Below, in pieces: positions 24,530-32,836 of a DNA stretch of 32,889 nt (positions are counted from its first letter, which is position 1; every line of letters starts with the position of its first letter). Both the position numbers and the translations under genes were made by a program. The notes beneath the pieces were generated by a model. It was not told the origin of the DNA and made no database searches. It saw only the letters and a program-made list of their open reading frames with translations. The stretch comes from Clostridium sp. (GTDB lineage Bacteria; Bacillota; Clostridia; Lachnospirales; Lachnospiraceae), in NCBI GenBank assembly GCA_023664385.1, contig JAMPFU010000034.1, positions 1-32,889 of the forward strand, given 5' to 3'.

Positions 24530-25732
24530 ATGCTGATAGTTAAAAAATTCGGCGGGACTTCAGTCGCCGATAAGGAGAGAATTTTTAATGTAGCTAGAAG
24601 ATGTATTGAAGATTATCAAAAGGGAAATGACGTGGTAGTGGTTTTATCCGCTATGGGTAAATATACAGATGAGCTGATTACCATGGCTAAGGATATAAAT
24701 GAGCTTCCGCCAAAGAGAGAAATGGATATGCTCTTTACGATTGGCGAGCAGATGTCGGTTGCGCTTATGGCAATGGCGATGGATAAGCTGGGAGTACCTG
24801 CAATATCATTAAATGCATTTCAGGTTGCCATGCATTCAACCTCCGTTTATGGCAATGCAAGGCTGAAAAGAATTGACAGCGAGAGAATAAAGCATGAGCT
24901 TGAACAGAGAAAAATCGTAATTATTACAGGCTTTCAGGGTGTAAACAAGTATGACGATTATACGACGCTTGGCAGAGGCGGTTCAGACACGACTGCCGTT
25001 GCGCTTGCAGCAGCGCTTCACGCAGATGCCTGTGAGATATATACGGACGTGGACGGTGTTTACACTGCTGACCCGCGTAAGGTTAAAAATGCACGAAAGC
25101 TTAATGTTGTAACCTATGATGAGATGCTTGAGCTTGCAACCTTAGGCGCAGGCGTTTTACACAACCGCTCAGTGGAGCTTGCAAAGAAATTTGGCGTACA
25201 GCTTGTTGTACGCTCCAGCTTAAATACTTCAGAAGGAACAATAGTCAAGGAGGGTTCTAAAATGGAAAAAATGCTTGTCAGTGGTGTAGCAGGAGATACA
25301 AATTCAGCAAGAATTGCAGTGCTTGGATTAAAGGATGAACCGGGAGTGGCTTTCAAGCTGTTTAACAGCCTTGCAAGACACAATATAAATGTAGATATGA
25401 TTTTGCAGTCTGTAGGAAGAAAGGGAACAAAGGACATCAGCTTTACAACAACCGAGGAAAGCGCAGATGAGGCTGCAAAAATAATAAACGAAAGCTTCAG
25501 CAACTTTGAGAGCGTCGACGTTGAGAAAAAGGTTGCAAAGGTTTCAATTGTCGGTGCGGGAATGCAGACGAACGCAGGCGTTGCTGCAAAGATGTTTGAG
25601 GCACTTTACGACTGCAATATTAATATAAGGATGATATCTACATCCGAGATAAGAGTTACCGTACTGATTGATGAGTCAAATACGGAAAGGGCTATGAATG
25701 CAATCCATGATAAGTTTGATTTAGGAAATTAG
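24530..25732 (+). CDS. lysC: aspartate kinase
   Basis: A 400-residue monofunctional kinase that phosphorylates aspartate, the first step to lysine, threonine, methionine and diaminopimelate. KFGGTSVAD at residues 5-13 and GRGGSDTTAVALAAAL near 150 are the substrate and ATP-binding motifs, followed by EIYTDVDGVYTADPR. Two ACT domains in the C-terminal third (about 265-400) provide allosteric control by pathway end products. AGGAGG lies 7 bases before the ATG. It follows hom by 86 bp, and a 152-nt foldback lies just beyond its stop. Confidence 0.97.
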   Translation: MLIVKKFGGTSVADKERIFNVARRCIEDYQKGNDVVVVLSAMGKYTDELITMAKDINELPPKREMDMLFTIGEQMSVALMAMAMDKLGVPAISLNAFQVAMHSTSVYGNARLKRIDSERIKHELEQRKIVIITGFQGVNKYDDYTTLGRGGSDTTAVALAAALHADACEIYTDVDGVYTADPRKVKNARKLNVVTYDEMLELATLGAGVLHNRSVELAKKFGVQLVVRSSLNTSEGTIVKEGSKMEKMLVSGVAGDTNSARIAVLGLKDEPGVAFKLFNSLARHNINVDMILQSVGRKGTKDISFTTTEESADEAAKIINESFSNFESVDVEKKVAKVSIVGAGMQTNAGVAAKMFEALYDCNINIRMISTSEIRVTVLIDESNTERAMNAIHDKFDLGN

Positions 25733-25734
25733 TC

Positions 25735-25886
25735 GATGTAGGTTTTATGTGACCGTCCATTTTGTATCAAAACATGCTTTCGCTCGATTTACGACGTAGC
25801 GGATGCTAAACTCGAAAAAACCTCGTTAAGCACCGACGTCTTCAAACGGTTTTGATACAAAACGGACGGCACCTTAATCTTACATC
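25735..25886. repeat. 152-nt foldback element after lysC
   Basis: The outer arms GATGTA (25735-25740) and TACATC (25881-25886) pair, and 21-nt inner arms (25753-25773 with 25849-25869) pair with a single G:U. The central 75 nt contains shorter complementary pieces (TCGCT/AGCG-like). It has no T-run, so it is not a simple terminator. In size it nearly equals the foldback at 6733-6885, although the sequences are not alike. Confidence 0.85.
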
Positions 25887-25930
25887 CCTTTTATTAGCTT
25901 GTCGGTTTAATACCTTATCAGGAGGAAAAT

Positions 25931-26416
25931 ATGAAGAAACGCAACGATTATATTACATGGGACCAGTATTTTATGGGTATAGCCATTATGTCAGCCGCAA
26001 GAAGCAAGGATCCCAATACGCAGGTTGGGGCATGTATCGTTGATGAAAGCAACCGTATTCTTTCCATGGGCTATAACGGTATGCCGTCGGGCTGTAATGA
26101 TGACGAGCTGCCATGGGACAGGGAAGGCGAAGCGCTTAACAGCAAATATTTTTATGTATGTCATGCCGAGTTAAATGCAATTTTAAATTACAGGGGCGGC
26201 GGAACGCTTAGAAATTCCCGCTGCTATGTTACACTGTTCCCATGCAATGAATGTGCGAAGGCGATTATTCAGTGCGGGATAAAGGAAGTCATTTACATGT
26301 CGGACAAGTACAGTGATTCGGAAAGCACCCTTGCGGCAAAGAAGATGTTTGACATGGCAGGGGTAACGTATACACAGTACGAAAATGCACATAAGAAGAT
26401 TGAGTTTGAGATATAA
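25931..26416 (+). CDS. deoxycytidylate deaminase family protein
   Basis: A 161-residue zinc enzyme predicted to convert dCMP to dUMP for dTTP synthesis. The zinc and catalytic motifs are CHAELNAIL (H78, E80) and PCNEC (C105, C108). The N-terminal part, [20 protein letters not shown], is the nucleotide-binding region of the dCMP deaminase/ComEB family. AGGAGGAAAAT directly precedes the ATG. The length is normal. The next gene starts 14 bp downstream, so they are likely in one operon. Confidence 0.93.
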   Translation: MKKRNDYITWDQYFMGIAIMSAARSKDPNTQVGACIVDESNRILSMGYNGMPSGCNDDELPWDREGEALNSKYFYVCHAELNAILNYRGGGTLRNSRCYVTLFPCNECAKAIIQCGIKEVIYMSDKYSDSESTLAAKKMFDMAGVTYTQYENAHKKIEFEI

Positions 26417-26430
26417 ATGGATGGAGTGCT

Positions 26431-26970
26431 ATGGTAGATACAAAAACAATAACCGTAAAAATGACATATCAGTCCTTATGCAGTTATATAATGAACACGT
26501 ATTATAGAGGCTTTCAGGGCATAAGCGGTCTTATACTCGGCTTTGGCTCACTCATATTTATTGTTTTGGGCTGGCAGAGCTTAACATGGAAGCAGAAGGT
26601 TATTCTTGGCATTGTTGCGGGGATTTTCCTTGTCATCAATCCACTTATGCTTATGTTTAAGGCATATCAGCAGTTTAAGCTAAGCCCCTCCTATAAAAAG
26701 CCTCTGAACTATACATTTTCCGATAAGGGAATAACGGTAAGTCAGGAGGAAGCATCTCAGGAAATTCCTTGGGAAAATATTTGCAGATTATTTATGACGG
26801 GAAGAATTTTAGCTGTCTATACAAGCAGACTACATGCTTTTGTGATTCCTCTCTCTGATTTAGGGACGGAGCGGGGCAAGATAATTGCGTCCGTTGTTCA
26901 ATTTACGGCGGCAAACAGACCGCGTTTGAGCCGGAATTTAGCGAGGTATAAGAGTGGAAAAGGATTGTAG
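26431..26970 (+). CDS. YcxB-like two-segment membrane protein
   Basis: A 179-residue protein with two transmembrane segments (about residues 30-48 and 54-76) and a cytosolic C-terminal domain that has the YcxB-like pattern: YTFSDKGITVSQEEASQEIPW followed by a hydrophobic beta stretch ending in FVIPLSDL. The function of the family is unknown. Its last 17 nt overlap the start of tsaE, so it is co-translated with the t6A genes, although no functional link is established. GGATGGAG lies about 6 bases before the ATG. Confidence 0.75.
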   Translation: MVDTKTITVKMTYQSLCSYIMNTYYRGFQGISGLILGFGSLIFIVLGWQSLTWKQKVILGIVAGIFLVINPLMLMFKAYQQFKLSPSYKKPLNYTFSDKGITVSQEEASQEIPWENICRLFMTGRILAVYTSRLHAFVIPLSDLGTERGKIIASVVQFTAANRPRLSRNLARYKSGKGL

Positions 26971-27394
26971 GGTATTTGAAAGCTTTTGTGCCGAGGAGAC
27001 ATTTAATATTGGGAAAATGCTTGCCGAGGAGTGCAAACCGGGGCAGGTGTACTCACTGTACGGAGATTTGGGTACAGGTAAAACAGTTTTCTCACAGGGC
27101 TTTGCAAAAGGACTTGGGATAAATGAGCCGGTAAGCAGTCCTACCTTTACGATACTGAAGGAGTACCATGAGGGAAGCATGCCATTTTACCATTTTGACG
27201 TGTATCGTATAGGAAGCGAGGAGGAGATGGACGAGATAGGCTACCATGACCTTGTGGGCGGCGATGGTGTGTGCCTGATTGAATGGGCGGAGCTTATTCA
27301 GGATATACTTCCTTCGGATTGCGTAAATGTTGTGATTACAAAGGATGTGGACAAGGGCTTTGACTACAGAAGGATAGAGGTTAGGATTTTATGA
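26954..27394 (+). CDS. tsaE: tRNA t6A biosynthesis ATPase TsaE
   Basis: A 146-residue ATPase that recycles the TsaB-TsaD complex making N6-threonylcarbamoyladenosine at tRNA position 37. The Walker A is GDLGTGKTVFSQGF, followed by the conserved SSPTFTILKEY and a Tyr/His-rich segment FYHFDVYRI. The start is a GTG with GAGGT 7 bases upstream. It overlaps the YcxB-like gene by 17 nt and tsaB by 4 nt (ATGA), so this is a compact operon. Confidence 0.95.
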   Translation: MEKDCRVFESFCAEETFNIGKMLAEECKPGQVYSLYGDLGTGKTVFSQGFAKGLGINEPVSSPTFTILKEYHEGSMPFYHFDVYRIGSEEEMDEIGYHDLVGGDGVCLIEWAELIQDILPSDCVNVVITKDVDKGFDYRRIEVRIL

Positions 27395-28089
27395 AAATAC
27401 TTGGCATTGACAGCTCGGGAATGGTTGCAGGGGCTGCTGTTGTTGCAGATGATATAGTCCTTGCGGAATATAATGTGAATTTTAAAAAGACACATTCAGA
27501 GACGCTTCTTCCCATGATAGATGAAATCGTGAGAATGACGGAGCTTGACCTTGAGGAGATAGATGCTATTGCCGTTGCGGCAGGACCGGGCTCCTTTACG
27601 GGACTGAGAATAGGCTCTGCAACGGTTAAGGGCTTGGGACTTGCACTTTCTAAGGACATCATTCCAGTGCCGACCTGTCATGGACTTGCATATAATCTTT
27701 GGGGCGCAAAAGGGCTTGTGTGTCCGATTATGGATGCAAGGAGAAACCAGGTTTATACAGGCATCTATGAATTTCAGGGGGACGAGCTTGCTGTTATTTG
27801 TGAACAAAAGGCAGTCGATATCATGGATTTGATTAAGGAGCTTGCGCCTATGGAAAAAAACGTTACATTTTTGGGTGACGGTGTTCCTGTCTATAAGGAT
27901 GTGATTGTGGAGCATGCAGCGTTTGATTTTAAGCTTGCGCCTGCACACATGAACAGACAGCGGGCGGCATCGATTGCGGCGCTTGGGGCTGTATATTATG
28001 CGAAGGGAATGACTGAACCGGCAGAGGAGCATCACCCAATCTACCTTAGAAAGTCACAGGCTGAAAGAGAGCGGGAGGAAAAGGGTTAG
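27391..28089 (+). CDS. tsaB: tRNA t6A biosynthesis protein TsaB
   Basis: A 232-residue protein of the ASKHA fold that is inactive as an enzyme and holds TsaD and TsaE in the t6A complex. Signature segments are ILGIDSSGMVAGAAVV at the start, HSETLLPMID, VAAGPGSFTGLRIGSATVKG and PIMDARRNQVYTGIY. The ATG overlaps the tsaE stop. The rimI start directly follows its TAG. The length is normal for the family. Confidence 0.95.
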   Translation: MKILGIDSSGMVAGAAVVADDIVLAEYNVNFKKTHSETLLPMIDEIVRMTELDLEEIDAIAVAAGPGSFTGLRIGSATVKGLGLALSKDIIPVPTCHGLAYNLWGAKGLVCPIMDARRNQVYTGIYEFQGDELAVICEQKAVDIMDLIKELAPMEKNVTFLGDGVPVYKDVIVEHAAFDFKLAPAHMNRQRAASIAALGAVYYAKGMTEPAEEHHPIYLRKSQAEREREEKG

Positions 28090-28617
28090 ATGAACCAAAG
28101 GTCTGCATATGGCGAACAATCAGAGGCGGGTGGTTATTTGCTATCTGAGATTGCAAATTTGGAAAAGGAATGTTTTTCTGATGCATGGTCGGAGCAGAGC
28201 ATAGAACAAACCTTGGGTAAGGAATACAATCTGCTTGTTTTTGCAGGCGTGGACAAAAGCGGAAATCTATTTGAAAAGACGATTTTCGGCGGAACGGATT
28301 TTCAGGCACGGCTTGCCAAAATAGGCAAAAATGAATGTGAATTTGTGGGCTACATGATTGCAAATGTTATCGGTGATGAAAGTGAGCTTTTAAGGATAGC
28401 TGTTGTGCCTGCAAAAAGGAAAATGCACGCAGGCTGCAGGCTCTTAAAAAAATATTTAAAAAATACAAACGCAGCCTCATATTTCCTTGAGGTAAGGGCA
28501 GGAAATATTCCTGCAAGGGGGTTGTATGAAAAGCTTGGATATGAAGCGATACACGTAAGAAAAGGTTATTATCAAAATCCTGTAGAAGATGCAGTTGTGT
28601 ATAGATTAAAATTTTGA
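28090..28617 (+). CDS. rimI: RimI-like N-acetyltransferase
   Basis: A 175-residue GNAT-family enzyme. In bacteria RimI acetylates the N-terminus of ribosomal protein S18. The signature ends are ECFSDAWSEQSIEQTL, ELLRIAVVP, FLEVRAGNIPARGLYEKLGY and RKGYYQNPVEDAVVYRL. Two points are odd. About 29 residues are inserted between LLVFAGV and EFVGYMI. The acetyl-CoA loop (normally R/Q-x-x-G-x-G/A) reads RKMHAGCR, so its first Gly is missing. It follows tsaB with no gap (TAGATG), a known gene neighbourhood. Activity is plausible but should not be assumed. Confidence 0.88.
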   Translation: MNQRSAYGEQSEAGGYLLSEIANLEKECFSDAWSEQSIEQTLGKEYNLLVFAGVDKSGNLFEKTIFGGTDFQARLAKIGKNECEFVGYMIANVIGDESELLRIAVVPAKRKMHAGCRLLKKYLKNTNAASYFLEVRAGNIPARGLYEKLGYEAIHVRKGYYQNPVEDAVVYRLKF

Positions 28618-28658
28618 TTTTTTTAACAGCAATTTACAGATATACCAGCAATTTTGCA

Positions 28659-28687
28659 TTTCAATAACGAATAATCTCTAATATAAT
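28659..28687 (+). promoter_or_regulatory. promoter of the small CxxC protein gene
   Basis: TTTCAA (28659-28664) and TATAAT (28682-28687) are 17 bp apart, about 90 bp before the gene. Confidence 0.6.
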
Positions 28688-28777
28688 GATATAGGCAAAG
28701 AGCTTAATCTACAACGCTGCATTGCCAAAAGACAAAAATAAATGTGCAGCAATATCACAATATTGGAGGAATTATAT

Positions 28778-28987
28778 ATGATAATATGTAATAAGTGTGG
28801 ACGTGAGATAAAAGTAGTGAATGACATTCCGAGAGAGGACTTCCTTGAGGTTTCAAAGCAGTGGGGGTATTTCTCAAAAAAGGATGGAAAAAATTACAAA
28901 TTTTTTATGTGCGAAACATGTGTGGATGAGCTTGCCGCTACGTTCAAGGTGCCGATTGAGGTGACGGATAATACGGAGCTTGTCTAA
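28778..28987 (+). CDS. small protein with two CxxC motifs
   Basis: A 69-residue protein with CNKC at residues 4-7 and CETC around residue 49, likely binding one zinc in a rubredoxin/zinc-ribbon manner. The rest is a short alpha/beta core (FLEVSKQWGYFSKKDGKNYKF). I do not recognise a named family. The ATG at 28778 has GGAGGA 7 bases upstream; an in-frame ATG at 28742 lacks a site and lies in the leader. It has its own promoter and a strong terminator. Confidence 0.8.
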   Translation: MIICNKCGREIKVVNDIPREDFLEVSKQWGYFSKKDGKNYKFFMCETCVDELAATFKVPIEVTDNTELV

Positions 28988-29017
28988 AATATAGAATGAC
29001 ATAAATGGATAAACGGG

Positions 29018-29109
29018 GCTGTTGCACTAAGAATATTTGTAGCATAATAATAAAAATACGTTTTCATGCGTGAATATTCTTAGTGTAACAGCTTCGTTTT
29101 ATTTTTTTG
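29018..29109 (+). terminator. long terminator after the CxxC gene
   Basis: The 20-nt arms GCTGTTGCACTAAGAATATT (29018-29037) and AATATTCTTAGTGTAACAGC (29073-29092) pair with one G:U and are followed by a T-rich tract (29093-29109). The arms are longer than usual for an intrinsic terminator. Confidence 0.85.
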
Positions 29110-29133
29110 AGGCTTTTAGAAAAGAGGGATGAA

Positions 29134-30042
29134 ATGTTAGATATTTGTCTGCTTGGAACAGGGGGGATGATGCCCCTGCCTTACAGGGCGCTTACGTCGC
29201 TCATGGCAAGATATAACGGAAGCAATATTTTAATTGATTGTGGAGAGGGAACACAAAATGCAATAAGACTTCAGGGCTGGAGCTTTAAGCCGATAGACGT
29301 AATATGCATAACGCATTTCCATGCAGACCATATAAGCGGTCTGCCCGGGCTTTTGCTTACAATGGGAAATGCCGAGAGAACCGAGCCGCTTACAATGATT
29401 GGACCAAAGGGACTTGAACGGGTCGTTAATTCACTCCGTATCATTGCACCGGAGCTTCCTTTTGATATAAAATTTATTGAGCTTTCAGAAAACAGTGAGG
29501 AAATAGAAATATGCGGCGTTAAGCTGCAGGCATTTAAGGTAAATCACAGAGTAAGTTGCTACGGCTACAATATCGTTTTGGACAGGGCAGGTAAATTTGA
29601 CGTGGAAAAGGCAAAGGCGCTTGGACTTCCCGTACAGTATTGGAACAAGCTGCAAAAGGGCGAAAGGGTAGTGTATGAGGAAAAGGAATATACAAGCGAC
29701 ATGGTAATGGGCGAAAGCCGTAAGGGACTTAAGCTTACATATTGTACAGATACAAGACCTGTTGACGCCATTGTTCATGCGGCAAAGAATGCAGACCTAT
29801 TTATTTGCGAGGGTATGTACGGTGAGGAGGAAAAGCTTGACAAGGCAAAAGAGCACAAGCATATGACTATGTATGAGGCTGCAAGGCTGGCAAAGCAGGC
29901 GGACGTAAAAGAAATGTGGCTTACCCATTACAGTCCTGCAACCACAAGACCGGCAGAGTTTGAGGATAAGGTAAAAAGCATATTCCCAAGAGCAAAAATG
30001 GGAAAGGACAGAATGAGCGTGGAGCTTAATTTTGAGGATTGA
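29134..30042 (+). CDS. rnz: ribonuclease Z
   Basis: A 302-residue metallo-beta-lactamase-fold nuclease that trims tRNA 3' ends. The zinc motif HFHADH is at residues 61-66, followed by ISGLPGLL. Further zinc ligands occur in NHRVSCYGY, in TYCTDTRP and in the LTHYSP segment near the C-terminus. AGAGGGATG lies about 6 bases before the ATG at 29134; an in-frame ATG at 29107 falls in the T-tract of the preceding terminator and is unlikely. Length and motifs match the bacterial short form. Confidence 0.94.
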   Translation: MLDICLLGTGGMMPLPYRALTSLMARYNGSNILIDCGEGTQNAIRLQGWSFKPIDVICITHFHADHISGLPGLLLTMGNAERTEPLTMIGPKGLERVVNSLRIIAPELPFDIKFIELSENSEEIEICGVKLQAFKVNHRVSCYGYNIVLDRAGKFDVEKAKALGLPVQYWNKLQKGERVVYEEKEYTSDMVMGESRKGLKLTYCTDTRPVDAIVHAAKNADLFICEGMYGEEEKLDKAKEHKHMTMYEAARLAKQADVKEMWLTHYSPATTRPAEFEDKVKSIFPRAKMGKDRMSVELNFED

Positions 30043-30052
30043 TATAAAATAT

Positions 30053-30082
30053 TTGATTTGTTATACTGAAATTAAGTATATA
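30053..30082 (+). promoter_or_regulatory. possible promoter before the DUF6715-like gene
   Basis: TTGATT (30053-30058) and TATATA (30077-30082) are 18 bp apart. Confidence 0.45.
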
Positions 30083-30114
30083 CACAGGTGTTGCATCGAA
30101 GGAGGATTGATATT

Positions 30115-30702
30115 ATGGCAAAAAATCAAAAATCAGGAATTTCAATAAAGTCAATCGTGATAGCTGTACTTTGTATTGCACTTATTTTGTTTTACTTTAA
30201 TTATTTAAGCAACCGTTCCTCCGAACGAAAAACCCAAAAGCAGATTGATGAGCTTGCTGCACTTAGCGGGTATGACATGGTAAATGATTATCCAAGGACG
30301 CCGAGGGATGTTGTGAAAATGCATTGCAGGTTTTTCAAGGTGTTTTATGGACAAAGTCTTACAGATGATGATTTATATATATTAAATCAGCAGATAAGAT
30401 ATTTATATGCCGAGGAGCTTTTGAATTACAATAGTGAGGATGCCATGCTGAAAGCCTTAAAAAGCAACATTGAAAAGACAAGCAAGGAAAAATATAAGTA
30501 CAAATCATACATACTTCCTGAGGCAAGCCAAGTAAAGACATACACACAAAATGGCAAGGAAATGGCGACAATGGAGGTCGAGGTTAGGGTCGATACAAAG
30601 GATTCAGGTGGATATGTTTATGTACAGTACGTGCTGGTAAAGGAAAATGAACAGTGGAAAATACTTGCATGGGGCGATTACAACATAGGTGGAGGACAGT
30701 AA
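30115..30702 (+). CDS. membrane-anchored protein, DUF6715-like
   Basis: A 195-residue protein with one N-terminal transmembrane anchor (about residues 11-29) and an extracytoplasmic domain. The segment with [20 protein letters not shown] followed by acidic helices and a final beta sheet ([16 protein letters not shown]) resembles an NTF2-like fold and the Lachnospiraceae family DUF6715, which I name from memory. No catalytic residues are apparent. The ATG at 30115 has AAGGAGGAT 7 bases upstream; an in-frame ATG at 30088 does not. tsaD starts one base after its stop. Confidence 0.75.
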   Translation: MAKNQKSGISIKSIVIAVLCIALILFYFNYLSNRSSERKTQKQIDELAALSGYDMVNDYPRTPRDVVKMHCRFFKVFYGQSLTDDDLYILNQQIRYLYAEELLNYNSEDAMLKALKSNIEKTSKEKYKYKSYILPEASQVKTYTQNGKEMATMEVEVRVDTKDSGGYVYVQYVLVKENEQWKILAWGDYNIGGGQ

Positions 30703-30703
30703 A

Positions 30704-31729
30704 ATGAGTACCACTATTTTAGCCATAGAGTCCTCCTGCGACGAAACTGCCGCATCAATTGTAATGGATGGACGAAACGTAAAATCAAATATCATTTATT
30801 CACAGATAGAGCTGCATAAGCTGTATGGCGGCGTAGTTCCCGAGATTGCATCAAGAAAGCATGTTGAGAAAATTAATCAGGTTGTTGAGGCTGCAATCAG
30901 TGAGGCAGGCGCATCATGGGAGGATATTGATGCCGTTGCAGTGACATATGGACCGGGACTTGTGGGAGCGCTGTTAGTGGGCGTAAGCTTTGCTAAGTCA
31001 CTTGCATATGCGAAGCGCAAAGTCCTTGTCGGCGTCAATCATATTGAGGGGCATATCGCTGCAAATTATATAGAAAATGCAGATTTAAAACCACCGTTTA
31101 TGTGCATGGTTGCGTCAGGTGGGCATTCCCATTTGGTATATGTAAAGGATTATACGGAGTTTGAAATTGTTGGCAGAACGAGAGACGATGCGGCAGGTGA
31201 AGCCTTTGACAAGGTGGCACGTGCCATCGGTTTGGGTTATCCGGGCGGACCGAAGATTGATAAGCTTGCAAGGGAAGGAAATCCGGAGGCCATTGCATTT
31301 CCAAGGGCATACATGGAGGATGCTCCTTACGATTTTTCGTTCAGTGGTCTTAAATCAGCCGTATTAAATTACTTGAATGGGTGCGAGATGAAGCATATAG
31401 AGATAAATAAAGCTGACGTTGCAGCTTCCTTTCAACAGGCAGTTGTGGATGTGCTTACGGATAATTCTGTGAGGGCGGCAAAGGAATATGGGTGTGAATG
31501 TCTTGCGCTGGCAGGCGGGGTGGCGTCAAACACTATGCTCAGAGCCTGCATGGAAAATGCGTGCAGGAAAGAAAACATTAAATTTGTCTATCCGTCGCCG
31601 ATATTTTGTACTGACAATGCCGCCATGATTGGGGCTGCGGGGTATTATGATTTTATAAATGGAAAAAGAAGTGGATGGGATTTGAATGCAGTTCCTAATT
31701 TGAAAATTGGCGAGAGGCTTGACGCATAA
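30704..31729 (+). CDS. tsaD: tRNA t6A threonylcarbamoyltransferase TsaD
   Basis: A 341-residue ASKHA-fold enzyme that transfers threonylcarbamoyl to adenosine 37 of ANN-decoding tRNAs. Iron-binding H113 and H117 are in HIEGH; other signatures are [34 protein letters not shown] and ALAGGVASN. The ATG at 30704 has GGAGGA 7 bases upstream within the previous gene. The partner genes tsaE and tsaB lie 3 kb upstream, separated by rnz and small genes. Confidence 0.97.
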   Translation: MSTTILAIESSCDETAASIVMDGRNVKSNIIYSQIELHKLYGGVVPEIASRKHVEKINQVVEAAISEAGASWEDIDAVAVTYGPGLVGALLVGVSFAKSLAYAKRKVLVGVNHIEGHIAANYIENADLKPPFMCMVASGGHSHLVYVKDYTEFEIVGRTRDDAAGEAFDKVARAIGLGYPGGPKIDKLAREGNPEAIAFPRAYMEDAPYDFSFSGLKSAVLNYLNGCEMKHIEINKADVAASFQQAVVDVLTDNSVRAAKEYGCECLALAGGVASNTMLRACMENACRKENIKFVYPSPIFCTDNAAMIGAAGYYDFINGKRSGWDLNAVPNLKIGERLDA

Positions 31730-31924
31730 TGAAAAATTTAGAATGGCAGATATTACTGATGAAATAACGGTGGTGCATGATACGGTGGAGCTGTATGACA
31801 AAAGGGAAATGTGGTAAAGGTAGAAAAATCCACAGCTTGTGTTGATTTGTCTATATTGTACAACGGACGTTTTCAAAACATAGAGTTTCACAATAATCTA
31901 AAGATCTTTGTGATAGAAAGGTAA
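31729..31924 (+). pseudogene. decayed small ORF between tsaD and ispD
   Basis: Three frames piece together into a continuous protein of about 65 residues if one A is added to each of two A-runs (31732-31736 and 31800-31803). The pieces are an ATG overlapping the tsaD stop, MADITDEITVVHDTVELYDK, and GNVVKVEKSTACVDLSILYN onward, ending at TAA 31922-31924. As read, each frame ends early. No family is recognised. Either the gene has decayed by single-base deletions in homopolymers, or the sequence has errors there. The match between pieces is my reading, so confidence is moderate. Confidence 0.5.
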
Positions 31925-31928
31925 AATC

Positions 31929-32729
31929 ATGGCGATTGGGATAGTTTTGGCGGGTGGAAGCGGCAGCCGTATGAACAGCAATGTGGCAAAACAGTATATG
32001 CTCATTCATGGAAAAGAAGTAATTGCTTACGCACTTGACACATTTCAAAAAAATGAGCATATAACTGATATTGTGTTGGTTGCAAGAAATGAGGATTTGG
32101 AATTTTGCACAAATGAAATTATAAATAAATATTGCTTTGACAAGGTAAGACGTTTGGTTTCAGGGGGAGCAGAGCGATATGCTTCTGTATATCAGGGACT
32201 TTTGGCTGCCGGCGACATATTTAGGGCTGATGCAAATATTTCAGATATTGGAAACCATAAAGCTGACAATTTGGAGGAGCATAATCAAGCTTGCGTACAT
32301 GACAATGAGATTGTAGTGATACACGATGGGGCAAGACCATTTGTAACAAATGAAATGATAAATTCCTCTATTGCGTGTGCCGCTAAAACAAGCGCTTGTA
32401 CAGTAGGCGTTCCCGTAAAGGATACTATCAAAATCGTTGATGAGAATATGAATGGCATTAAAACGCCCGACAGAAAATTTCTCTATCAGATTCAGACGCC
32501 GCAGGCATTTGAATATAAGCTGATTATGGAGGCGTATGAAAAAATGTATTTGGAGCAGAGCGCTTCTGCTTGTGAAAAAACGATTATAACAGATGATACA
32601 ATGCTTGTGGAGCTGTATACAGGTATTAAATCGAAGGTGATTTTTGGAGGCTACGAAAATATAAAAATTACTACGCCTGAGGATATAAATATTGCTGAAA
32701 TTTTTTCTAAAAATTTTTTGGAAAATTGA
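31929..32729 (+). CDS. ispD: 2-C-methyl-D-erythritol 4-phosphate cytidylyltransferase
   Basis: A 266-residue nucleotidyltransferase of the non-mevalonate isoprenoid pathway, joining MEP to CTP. The CTP-binding loop is VLAGGSGSRM (residues 6-15) with AKQY after it; HDGARPFV, GVPVKDTIK and IQTPQAFEY are the other family motifs. It is about 30 residues longer than usual because of an insert around residues 98-120 (DANISDIGNHKADNLEEHNQ region). The TarI family is related, so that alternative is not fully excluded. GAAAGGT lies about 6 bases before the ATG. The gene follows the decayed ORF after tsaD. Confidence 0.88.
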   Translation: MAIGIVLAGGSGSRMNSNVAKQYMLIHGKEVIAYALDTFQKNEHITDIVLVARNEDLEFCTNEIINKYCFDKVRRLVSGGAERYASVYQGLLAAGDIFRADANISDIGNHKADNLEEHNQACVHDNEIVVIHDGARPFVTNEMINSSIACAAKTSACTVGVPVKDTIKIVDENMNGIKTPDRKFLYQIQTPQAFEYKLIMEAYEKMYLEQSASACEKTIITDDTMLVELYTGIKSKVIFGGYENIKITTPEDINIAEIFSKNFLEN

Positions 32730-32752
32730 TTGGAAATTTTCTAAAAAAAATG

Positions 32753-32781
32753 TTGACAAGAAACAATGAGTTTGTTACTAT
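32753..32781 (+). promoter_or_regulatory. promoter of the tRNA-Ser gene
   Basis: TTGACA (32753-32758) and TACTAT (32776-32781) are separated by 17 bp. They drive the tRNA that starts 55 bp downstream. Confidence 0.75.
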
Positions 32782-32785
32782 TAGT

Positions 32786-32812
32786 AAGTCGCTGACAAAA
32801 CAGCGACTTTTA
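32786..32812 (+). other. hairpin between promoter and tRNA-Ser
   Basis: AAGTCGCTG-ACAAAA-CAGCGACTT forms a perfect 9-bp stem with a 6-nt loop, followed by only a short T stretch. It starts at about the expected transcription start, so it would be at the 5' end of the tRNA precursor. Confidence 0.65.
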
Positions 32813-32836
32813 ATTGCATAAAAAATAAGATGTTAT

